Part shown: positions 1 through 4,795 of the stretch, piece after piece
How positions within the stretch are numbered: position 1 is the stretch's first letter
Layout of the letters: each line of letters begins with the position of its first letter
From: an uncultured Paracoccaceae bacterium
Lineage (GTDB): Bacteria > Pseudomonadota > Alphaproteobacteria > Rhodobacterales > Rhodobacteraceae
NCBI GenBank assembly: GCA_937916485.1
Contig: CALFSV010000018.1
Span: 1 to 9,463 of the forward strand
Length of the DNA stretch: 9,463 nt
Direction: 5' to 3'
Position numbers and translations under genes: made by a program
Notes under the pieces: generated by a model
What the model was told of the DNA's origin: nothing
Database searches by the model: none
The model's input: only the letters and a program-made list of their open reading frames with translations

Positions 1-515
1 CTCACAGCTCAATCGCCGCTGTTATCTTCTTCGAGGAGCTCAAAGACGTCATGTGATTTAGATGATTGATTTTTTTGAATTATTCTCTTTGGCATCTGCA
101 TTGAGCCATCAGACCAACGCCTATTGAGGCGTCGGTCTAAAAGCGCTTCGCTGCAATCTGCAGTCGCGCATCAGGCTGTGTAACCAAACCCAAAAATGGG
201 AAGAGCAGGTTTTGCGATCATCTCTATTACTGGCTACCACGCAAACATAGGACCCACACAGCAAGGCTGCCCCATGTCATCACGGTACTCAAGCGAGGTT
301 GTCATCCGTGTCACTTTCAGAAGGCGTTCCTTCTCAACCAGTACGACTTCGCAAAATCGTTAGTCACCATTGGGCGCTCGTTTAAGGCATCCTGCCAGCA
401 GCAGGGTAGTGCGAAGAAGACGAACAACGAGCAGTTCGATTGATGCCAGCGTTTTCAAAGTACGCTGCCATAGCACAGTTCCCATCGGCGTGCCAACCTT
501 GATCTCGTTTGCAGC
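1..515. other. Non-coding stretch with stem-loops, no convincing gene
   Basis: I find no reading frame here with a good start, ribosome binding site and protein-like composition on either strand. What can be seen are several inverted repeats: a strong hairpin at 111-138, short ones around 143-165 (CTGCA-atc-TGCAG among them), and a nested set at 285-344 in which GTACT, GGTTG and AGAAGG pair with a contiguous right arm. A 17-residue minus-strand frame ends with TGA near 316 and has no clear ribosome binding site. The stretch could be decayed coding sequence or structured non-coding DNA; the sequence does not decide this. Confidence 0.5.
111..138. repeat. Strong stem-loop (11 paired bases, ATTG loop)
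   Basis: The left arm AGACC-A-ACGCCT (111-122) pairs with AGGCGT-C-GGTCT (127-138) around an ATTG tetraloop, with a single A/C mismatch. No T-run follows on either strand, so it is not a canonical intrinsic terminator. It could be a stem in an RNA, a protein-binding dyad, or the end of a lost mobile element. Confidence 0.6.
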
Positions 516-644
516 CTATACCAGTGCCTGTTCATCAATTTGCCTAACACGTTTATTTATCAACTTGAGCAGAAAACGGCGCAAAACTGGATTTTCGCTG
601 AACCTTGGCCGCGCCACCTCGGTAGGCGTCCATTCAAAAAACAT
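516..644 (-). CDS. Candidate small protein, 42 residues (possible remnant)
   Basis: A minus-strand frame starts at ATG (644-642) and ends with TAG (518-516). An AGGA motif lies about 4 bases before the start, a weak and close ribosome binding site. The peptide starts MFFEWTPTEVARPRF and continues into a strongly basic, probably amphipathic helix (NPVLRRFLLKLINKRVRQ). The same frame stays open for about 50 codons after the TAG, so the TAG may interrupt an older, longer gene. I recognise no family. It may be a true small protein, the start of a pseudogene, or chance; the protein-like composition is the only support. Confidence 0.25.
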   Translation of the reverse strand: MFFEWTPTEVARPRFSENPVLRRFLLKLINKRVRQIDEQALV

Positions 645-686
645 CGCATCCTGAAGATGAAACTATGCGCTTGGCCATGTGAGCCC

Positions 687-692
687 TATAAT
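687..692 (+). promoter_or_regulatory. Perfect -10 box (TATAAT) for the HTH gene at 699
   Basis: TATAAT lies six bases before the ATG at 699. A start of transcription 6-7 bases downstream of the box would fall on or next to the A of that ATG. No convincing -35 hexamer is present at 16-18 bases; TTGGCC at 671-676 is only 10 bases away. If used, this promoter would give a leaderless mRNA. Confidence 0.4.
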
Positions 693-698
693 TGAACT

Positions 699-1082
699 AT
701 GGCGTGTCACAAAAACGAACAACCAGATCTATGGTCGGCTGCAAACAAGCCTGAAGACGTGAGCCGTGCGCCTCAACGTCGGCTGTTGCCGCATGATCTC
801 GATGTGGCGCTGAAGTATCTGACAGACGGTGAACTCGCTGCTTTGGCCAAAGCAGTCGAACAGGAAAAGTTGCGACGCTCCCCTGGACCTGCAGATAAAA
901 TCCCAGTCGCACAAAAACGCTCTCAGCAAAAGCCGATAACGCCGACTGTGGAAGGGCTGACGCAGTCCCAAGTCAATTTGATCCGGTCATCAGTCAAAGC
1001 CGGTGTGAAACCTGCAGCGCTATCGCGGCAGTTTGGTCTCTCGCGCGATCAAATCACAGCTGCCCTGAAATCTGCAAAGTAA
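699..1082 (+). CDS. Small HTH-like protein of unknown function (127 aa)
   Basis: The protein is soluble and basic, with no signal peptide or membrane segment. Residues about 30-60 form a likely charged helix (DLDVALKYLTDGELAALAKA), followed by a Lys/Pro/Gln-rich linker. The last 40 residues (about 86-127) look like a resolvase- or Hin-type helix-turn-helix: a helix with SQVNLIRSSVKAG, then KPAALSRQFGL, a turn, and SRDQITAALKSAK. A DNA-binding role is therefore likely, but I cannot name a family or a target. No Shine-Dalgarno sequence precedes the ATG; the TATAAT at 687-692 suggests a leaderless transcript. A later GTG (codon 20) is possible but has no better ribosome binding site. The gene ends 44 bases from the end of the convergent BLUF gene. 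Confidence 0.65.
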   Translation: MACHKNEQPDLWSAANKPEDVSRAPQRRLLPHDLDVALKYLTDGELAALAKAVEQEKLRRSPGPADKIPVAQKRSQQKPITPTVEGLTQSQVNLIRSSVKAGVKPAALSRQFGLSRDQITAALKSAK

Positions 1083-1126
1083 AAGGCAACTTTTGCAAGA
1101 AGCGGCCGAAAGTACATCTGTCTTCG

Positions 1127-1540
1127 TCAGCCCATGCTGGATGCAACTTTGGAGCGTTTTGCCATCAACTGCATGTAGCTTATCACGCTGTGAGCGAAAT
1201 CGTCGCCATATTTGAGCCAACCATCAAACTCATCGCGTTCAGACTCTGTGACAAGATGATAGCCCATTGTCCAGTTAGCAAAACGCCGTTTGTTTATAGT
1301 ATTGTCGCAGAGAATTTCCATGTCAGCGTGGCGCGGGTCTTTGCGGATCATGCCAACAAGATCATCCAGCACGTCATCCCCAGCTTCAAGCACTTGAAAA
1401 TACTGGGTCTGTGTGCGCAGCAAATACCCAGTAACACCCATTTCGCAGTTGTGCCGCCATGCTGTTTTCAGAATGTTGTGATCAGCTGTGTTGGGCAAGT
1501 CGGTCTTGGCTGTGCTTTGGTAAAGAACAGTGCGGAGCAT
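1127..1540 (-). CDS. Single-domain BLUF blue-light sensor (137 aa)
   Basis: BLUF proteins bind FAD non-covalently and sense blue light through rearrangement of a hydrogen-bond network around a Tyr and a Gln. All key positions can be seen: Y7 in LYQS, N31 in RHNCEMGVTGYLL, Q49 in FQVLEAG, the IRKDPRH segment (65-71), R85/R86-F87, and W90 with M92 in NWTMG. The BLUF fold takes up roughly residues 1-95. The remaining 40 residues are a helical cap with no output domain, so this is a short BLUF protein that must signal by binding a partner, as known for PixD-type proteins. The start MLRTVLYQS is the family's normal start, although no clear Shine-Dalgarno sequence precedes it. The gene is alone: its neighbours are a convergent HTH-like gene and, upstream, a tRNA on the same strand. 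Its partner cannot be told from the window. Confidence 0.93.
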   Translation of the reverse strand: MLRTVLYQSTAKTDLPNTADHNILKTAWRHNCEMGVTGYLLRTQTQYFQVLEAGDDVLDDLVGMIRKDPRHADMEILCDNTINKRRFANWTMGYHLVTESERDEFDGWLKYGDDFAHSVISYMQLMAKRSKVASSMG

Positions 1541-1637
1541 CGTGGGTTGTCAGTTTACTCGTTGCGTAAGATCACCCAAGGTCAAGTCTCTTCACAATAA
1601 CAGCTCTGCGCCAAGTACTCAAACAGTGGTTTTGTAA

Positions 1638-1714
1638 TGGTCGGCCCTGCAGGACTCGAACCCGCAACCAAAGCTTTATAATCGCTCTGCTCTAACCAAT
1701 TGAGCGACAGGCCC
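1638..1714 (-). tRNA. tRNA-like gene with anticodon UAU (Ile, AUA codon), CCA encoded
   Basis: Read on the minus strand, the cloverleaf is: acceptor 1714-1708 with 1648-1642, D-arm GCTC/GAGC with loop AATTGGTTA, anticodon stem GAGCG/AGCTT with loop ATTATAA, variable TGGTT, T-arm GCGGG/CCTGC with loop TTCGAGT, discriminator A, and encoded CCA. U8, A14, G18, G19, T54, T55, C56 and A58 are all present. The anticodon, at 1680-1678, is UAU. Three mismatches are visible: 1-72 (G/G), 7-66 (G/A) and 31-39 (G/A). From memory, the 3' half and loop resemble alphaproteobacterial tRNA-Ile2(CAU), with C34 changed to U. No promoter is evident in the 22-base gap after the 80-residue gene upstream, so it may be co-transcribed with that gene. 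It may be a functional odd tRNA or a decaying copy. Confidence 0.7.
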
Positions 1715-1736
1715 ACTGCGAAACGACGTATCCTGG

Positions 1737-1979
1737 CTATACCACGTTTTCAAAGTCAAATTGCAGATGTTCAGCATTCGCAAGCCAATTTTGAACCGCT
1801 GCATCGGCACCAACGCCCACACCTGCCACACCGAGGAAATGGATTTCGAAAAGTGCGGTCTCGCTGTGTTCGGACCACTGTCCGCCAGATCGAACTATAA
1901 AGCTGCGCATCAGCGCCACAGGATCAGCAGTCTTGCGCAGCTGTTGCAAGATGTCTTGAAAGTTGAGTTGTTCAATCAC
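1737..1979 (-). CDS. Hypothetical protein, 80 aa
   Basis: I do not recognise a family. The start is chosen as GTG (1979-1977) because a perfect AGGAGG lies six bases upstream; the earlier in-frame TTG (1985) directly abuts this AGGAGG and cannot be the start. The protein begins VIEQLNFQDILQQLRKT and is mildly acidic and soluble, with a hydrophobic Gly/Ala/Val stretch in the middle (FLGVAGVGVGADAAV, about residues 48-62) that is too short and polar to be a clear membrane segment. It ends with an acidic tail (FDFENVV). It precedes the tRNA on the same strand by 22 bases. The strong ribosome binding site is good evidence for translation. Confidence 0.6.
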   Translation of the reverse strand: MIEQLNFQDILQQLRKTADPVALMRSFIVRSGGQWSEHSETALFEIHFLGVAGVGVGADAAVQNWLANAEHLQFDFENVV

Positions 1980-2031
1980 CGTCAACCTCCTGCTTTGGTC
2001 TGGTTTTGATTTAGGGAGGATTTGCGATCAC

Positions 2032-2052
2032 GCAAGCGCCTCAGGCGTTTGC
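2032..2052. repeat. Inverted repeat, 9 paired bases, overlapping a second hairpin
   Basis: GCAA-g-CGCCT (2032-2041) pairs with AGGCG-t-TTGC (2043-2052) around a single C, with one G/T position inside the stem. As RNA the loop would open to three or more bases. TTGCG/CGCAA at 2022-2035 uses the same bases 2032-2035, so the two are alternatives. Confidence 0.6.
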
Positions 2053-2122
2053 ATGTGTCATCACTTGTCAGAGTTCGGTATGTATCGCAGTGTGCGTCTG
2101 CTGCAGTGTAGATTGCACTGCC

Positions 2123-2175
2123 GTGCTCCGCTGTTTCCGTGTTTTGAGAGGGACGCGTTGCAGACAGCGGAGCAC
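2123..2175. repeat. 12-base perfect inverted repeat, 29 bases apart
   Basis: GTGCTCCGCTGT (2123-2134) is the exact reverse complement of ACAGCGGAGCAC (2164-2175). A further outer pair, TGCCG (2119-2123) with CGGCA (2183-2187), lengthens the stem after a bulge, and GCAGTG/CACTGC (2103-2121) forms a neighbouring hairpin. The arms are long enough to be either a stable RNA stem or paired binding sites for a recombinase. Confidence 0.65.
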
Positions 2176-2212
2176 ACAGCAACGGCACACTGGCATCAGC
2201 GCGACACAGCGC

Positions 2213-2246
2213 AAAACCTCATAGAACATGCATTCTATGAGATTTT
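2213..2246 (+). terminator. Intrinsic-terminator-like hairpin with T-run
   Basis: CTCATAGAA (2218-2226) and TTCTATGAG (2233-2241) pair perfectly around CATGCA and are followed by ATTTTT. The left side is preceded by AAAA (2213-2216), so the element can also work, more weakly, on the minus strand. The stem is AT-rich. It would end a plus-strand transcript arising from the structured region upstream. Confidence 0.5.
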
Positions 2247-2303
2247 TGCTTAAGCCTTTGAAATCATTTTAACTTCAATTCCAACCATTTTCGGTCGACC
2301 AAC

Positions 2304-2350
2304 CAAAACCTCAGACTTTACAGTCAGACACAACATAACATTAGGTTTTG
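2304..2350 (+). promoter_or_regulatory. Inverted repeat next to the recombinase ribosome binding site
   Basis: CAAAACCT (2304-2311) pairs with AGGTTTTG (2343-2350), whose last base is the first of the GAGGGG-like ribosome binding site region (2350-2355) of the gene at 2364. A leader RNA folded this way would put a stem against the ribosome binding site. As DNA it could equally be an operator. Function is inferred only. Confidence 0.3.
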
Positions 2351-2363
2351 AGGGGATCGCGCT

Positions 2364-2930
2364 ATGCGCCAAGCACAGACATTGAACGAAGCTCAACTGC
2401 GCAGGGTTATACAGTACTGCCGCAGTCGCCGTCATCCTGTGCGTGATGAGACAATCGTTCTGTTCAGCTTCTATGCCGGGCTACGGGCCAAGGAAATCGC
2501 CGCGCTCACCTTGGGCGACGTGTACGATGAAGCGGGTGCTGTGCGTACACAGTTCATCCTCTCAGCTGTGCAGAGCAAAGGCGGCAGAACACGCACCGTT
2601 TACCTCAACCAGCGGCTGCGGCGCGCGCTGGCTGAATATGCAGCTGGCATCTGTACCGATAAACCTCAGCGTCCCCTGTTTGAGAGCCAAAAGGGCGGGC
2701 ATTTCTCGGCCAACACCATGTGCCAACTGTTTCTCGACATCTACAAGGCAGTCGGCCTCAAGGACGCCTCAAGCCATTCAGGACGCAGGACTTACATCAC
2801 CAGATTGGCGAACAAGGGCGTGGGCGTGCGCCTGCTGGCCGAACTGGCGGGGCATAGCCACATCTCTACTACCCAACGCTATATTGATGTGAATGCTGAA
2901 CAGCTGACTGCAGCGGTTGAGCTTCTTTGA
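2364..2930 (+). CDS. Tyrosine recombinase, catalytic domain only (188 aa)
   Basis: The protein belongs to the XerC/XerD/integrase superfamily, which cuts and rejoins DNA through a covalent phosphotyrosine. The full catalytic set is visible: R41 (AGLRAKE), K72 (SKGGRTR), H138 and R141 (HSGRRT), H164 (GHSHIS) and the nucleophile Y173 (QRYIDV). It is only 188 residues long and starts directly with the segment before the catalytic fold, so the N-terminal core-binding (SAM-like) domain of usual 300-400-residue integrases is missing. This is the size of FimB/FimE-type invertases. The ATG at 2364 has GAGGGG about 8 bases upstream, so the short form is the true start and not a truncation. Its neighbours are a repeat-rich non-coding region upstream and non-coding DNA downstream. 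It may act on nearby inverted repeats, drive a small mobile element, or be a stranded remnant of one. Confidence 0.93.
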   Translation: MRQAQTLNEAQLRRVIQYCRSRRHPVRDETIVLFSFYAGLRAKEIAALTLGDVYDEAGAVRTQFILSAVQSKGGRTRTVYLNQRLRRALAEYAAGICTDKPQRPLFESQKGGHFSANTMCQLFLDIYKAVGLKDASSHSGRRTYITRLANKGVGVRLLAELAGHSHISTTQRYIDVNAEQLTAAVELL

Positions 2931-3188
2931 TAGACAATTTGGGCGGAAAGCAGACTTTATCCGCATATGTGAACCGATCAAGCTCGTTTAATGAAAGCCT
3001 ACATCCACATTCGTCTGATTCTGGGATGAACTCTGACCAAACGTAAGACGACTTTAGAGCCCATTCGAGCCTTTTGGTCTAGTGCAAACAAAAAAGAAGT
3101 GACGCGCCCCATGCCTGCTGCTCCGCCCGAGATCACTGCCGTCTTTCAAGCCAGTCTTTCGGTCATGTTCATCCCTCTTGCTGCTCGC
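2931..3188. other. Non-coding stretch between recombinase and dehydrogenase genes
   Basis: No full gene is visible. It holds a short inverted repeat, GACCAAA (3035-3041) with TTTGGTC (3073-3079), an A-run at 3089-3094, and the start of a frame resembling a transposase N-terminus (3111). It marks the join between the accessory left part and the transport operon. Confidence 0.5.
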
Positions 3189-3239
3189 TCATATGCATTC
3201 GCCACCATCGACCACAAAGGCATGACCAGTCATGAATGA
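3111..3239 (+). pseudogene. Possible transposase N-terminal remnant (42 codons)
   Basis: The frame begins MPAAPPEITAVFQ and continues ASLSVMFIPLAARSYAFA before stopping at TGA (3237-3239). From memory, the start MPA-PPEI-AV resembles the first residues of the DDE transposases of the IS701-like group. Its second half overlaps the 3' end of the dehydrogenase gene on the other strand, so only 78 bases are independent. There is no catalytic part and no recognisable inverted-repeat end. It may be chance. Confidence 0.2.
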
Positions 3240-3947
3240 GGATTTGTCTGACGCTAGAAATACGATGGCATCCGCGATTTCGTCGACGTTTCCGAAGCGG
3301 CCCATAGGTACAGCTTCGCGGATGTATTCCTCAAGCTTGTTGCGCCCGCCCATTTGAACTTCAAAACCGCTGTTGAAGGGTGTGTCGATAAACCCGGGAC
3401 AGAGCGAATTGAAACGGATGTTTTCTTTTGCATAATCTGCGGCCATCTGCCGCGTCATCGCGAGGACCGCATGCTTTGTCGTGGCATAGGCAATCATCTC
3501 GCGGTCGTACTGAATGCCCGAGTTCGACGATGTGATAATAATGCTTCCCCCTCCCTGACGACGCATCGGAGCAAGCGCCGCCTGCGCGGCAACGAAATGC
3601 GACCGCACGTTAAGTCTCCAAGACAAGTCCATGTCCGCGACCGCGACCTGTTCCAGTTTGCCTTCGATCTGCACGCCTGCGTGGGAATGAAGAATATCCA
3701 GTTGCCCCTCGTCCCGCACCACGTCACCAATCGCCGCGACCAGTTCGGCATCATCGGTGACGTCGACCTTGAACGCCCTAGCCTTGTGCCCCTCGTTCCT
3801 GATGCGTGTCGCAACCGCTTCGGCTGCGGCGGCGTCCTTGTCCGTGACCACAACCATTGCACCTTCCCGTGCAAGGGCCTTTGCACCGGCAGCGCCAATC
3901 CCGGAGCCGGCAGCCGTTACGAAAGCAACGCGATTTTCCAGAAGCAT
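3189..3947 (-). CDS. Short-chain dehydrogenase/reductase (252 aa)
   Basis: This is a classical SDR, a soluble NAD(P)-dependent oxidoreductase. Visible motifs are the nucleotide loop T11-A-A-G-S-G-I-G18, an acid at the end of the second strand (D36, pointing to NAD(H) rather than NADP(H)), D62 in VDVTDD, N113, S141 in TSSNS, and Y154-A-T-T-K158 with the PG motif that follows. The usual NNAG is replaced by HSHAG (87-91). Length is normal for the family. The start is the ATG at 3947: GGAGG lies 5-6 bases before it, whereas an in-frame TTG four codons earlier overlaps this ribosome binding site. It is the last gene of the transport operon, 24 bases after the permease gene, so its substrate is probably the imported compound or a breakdown product. 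The exact reaction cannot be told from sequence. Confidence 0.92.
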   Translation of the reverse strand: MLLENRVAFVTAAGSGIGAAGAKALAREGAMVVVTDKDAAAAEAVATRIRNEGHKARAFKVDVTDDAELVAAIGDVVRDEGQLDILHSHAGVQIEGKLEQVAVADMDLSWRLNVRSHFVAAQAALAPMRRQGGGSIIITSSNSGIQYDREMIAYATTKHAVLAMTRQMAADYAKENIRFNSLCPGFIDTPFNSGFEVQMGGRNKLEEYIREAVPMGRFGNVDEIADAIVFLASDKSSFMTGHAFVVDGGECI

Positions 3948-3971
3948 TGAAACCTCCAAGGTTTTTTGCTC

Positions 3972-4784
3972 TCAGCGCTTGTCGCCGCGCCGTAGAATGA
4001 GTTGTGCGAACACCAGAAGGACGAGGGATCCAAGCATCACTATCGTACCGATGGCGTTGACCTCCGGTGTTACTCCCCGCCGGATCGAAGAAAAAATGTA
4101 GATCGGCAATGTCGTCTCTGAGCCGGCAACAAAAAAGGCGATGATGAAGTCGTCGAAGCTGAATGTGAAGCTCAGCAGAAACCCGGCCAGGATCGCTGGT
4201 GTGATCAGAGGAAGTGTGATGAGCCGGAACGTCCGCAAGGGCGGTGCATAGAGGTCAGCAGATGCTTCGGACAAGGCGCCTTCAAGTCCTTGTAGCCGAG
4301 CCCGTACAATTAGGACCACCAGCGCGAGAGTGAACATCGTATGGGCGGCAATGAGGGACGGCATGCCCATGGATAGGGCTAGGGGCTCTCGGCCTTTGGG
4401 CCAGATGCTTGCTAGCCACGGGTTGACCGCATCAAAAACGGTCACCAACGCTATGAGAGTTGCGATGCCGATCACGATACCGGGGATCATCACTGCGATG
4501 TAGATGATCGCATCAAAGAATGTGCGAGCTGGACCTTTGATGCCTTGCAGGCCAACCGCAGCCATCGTGCCGAGAATGCTAGCCAGTGTTGCTGACACGA
4601 AAGCCACAAAGAGGCTGTTGCCGAGAGCGTCCATGACGAATGGGTTGTCGAGAGCTCGTCCGTACCACTTAAGGGAAAATCCTTCAAACTGACTTGCACT
4701 GCGGCCGGCGCTGAAACTGAAGAGCGCAATGATGGCGATCGGTGTGTAGAGGAACACATAGACGAAAAGTGAATAGATGCGCAT
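3972..4784 (-). CDS. potC: ABC transporter permease, PotC type (270 aa)
   Basis: This inner-membrane permease is one half of the translocation channel of a polyamine-type (PotABCD-like) importer. It has about six hydrophobic segments: residues 5-25, 55-80, 90-117, 141-161, 193-220 and 244-264. The cytoplasmic EAA loop, the docking site for the ATPase, reads SEASADLYAPPLRTF up to the TLP at 190-192. The start ATG (4784) comes 11 bases after the PotB-type stop, with GAGG/GAGAG sequences in the preceding bases. Length is normal for PotC/PotI. The N-terminus fits the family, which begins with a membrane helix. It is translationally close to its partner, as expected for permeases that form a heterodimer. 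Confidence 0.93.
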   Translation of the reverse strand: MRIYSLFVYVFLYTPIAIIALFSFSAGRSASQFEGFSLKWYGRALDNPFVMDALGNSLFVAFVSATLASILGTMAAVGLQGIKGPARTFFDAIIYIAVMIPGIVIGIATLIALVTVFDAVNPWLASIWPKGREPLALSMGMPSLIAAHTMFTLALVVLIVRARLQGLEGALSEASADLYAPPLRTFRLITLPLITPAILAGFLLSFTFSFDDFIIAFFVAGSETTLPIYIFSSIRRGVTPEVNAIGTIVMLGSLVLLVFAQLILRRGDKR

Positions 4785-4795
4785 CTCTCAGGGCC

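Larger units (their letters stand above)
1980..2363. other. Structured non-coding region before the recombinase gene
   Basis: No convincing gene lies here. The region is dense in inverted repeats: 2022-2035 (TTGCG/CGCAA), 2032-2052 (GCAA-g-CGCCT/AGGCG-t-TTGC), 2103-2121 (GCAGTG/CACTGC), 2123-2175 (a 12-base perfect pair), 2218-2241 (terminator-like), and 2304-2350 (CAAAACCT/AGGTTTTG). The first two share bases 2032-2035 and cannot form together. The decamer CAAAACCTCA occurs twice, at 2212-2221 and 2304-2313. This density suggests a structured RNA, recombination sites for the adjacent recombinase, or decayed mobile DNA ends. Confidence 0.55.

Noticed and set aside
370..654. 94-codon plus-strand frame
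   Set aside because: Its composition is Ser/Arg-rich and unlike a protein, it has no ribosome binding site, and the opposite strand gives a more protein-like frame.
1073..1097. Terminator after the HTH-like gene (TGCAAAG/CTTTTGCA)
   Set aside because: The stem is AT-rich, has a one-base bulge and no following T-run, so it is too weak to call.
1190..1600. 136-codon plus-strand frame
   Set aside because: It is antisense to the BLUF gene, whose flavin-site residues are all present; the plus-strand product is Cys- and Val-rich without a recognisable fold.
1638..1665. tRNA 3' end as attachment site of the recombinase
   Set aside because: I looked for a second copy of the T-arm/acceptor sequence elsewhere in the window and found none, so no att pair can be supported here.
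3087..3125. Terminator for the transport operon at the T-run (minus strand) near 3089-3096
   Set aside because: No stable hairpin precedes the T-run on the minus strand.
3354..3950. 198-codon plus-strand frame
   Set aside because: It is a shadow of the SDR gene, which has a complete set of SDR motifs.
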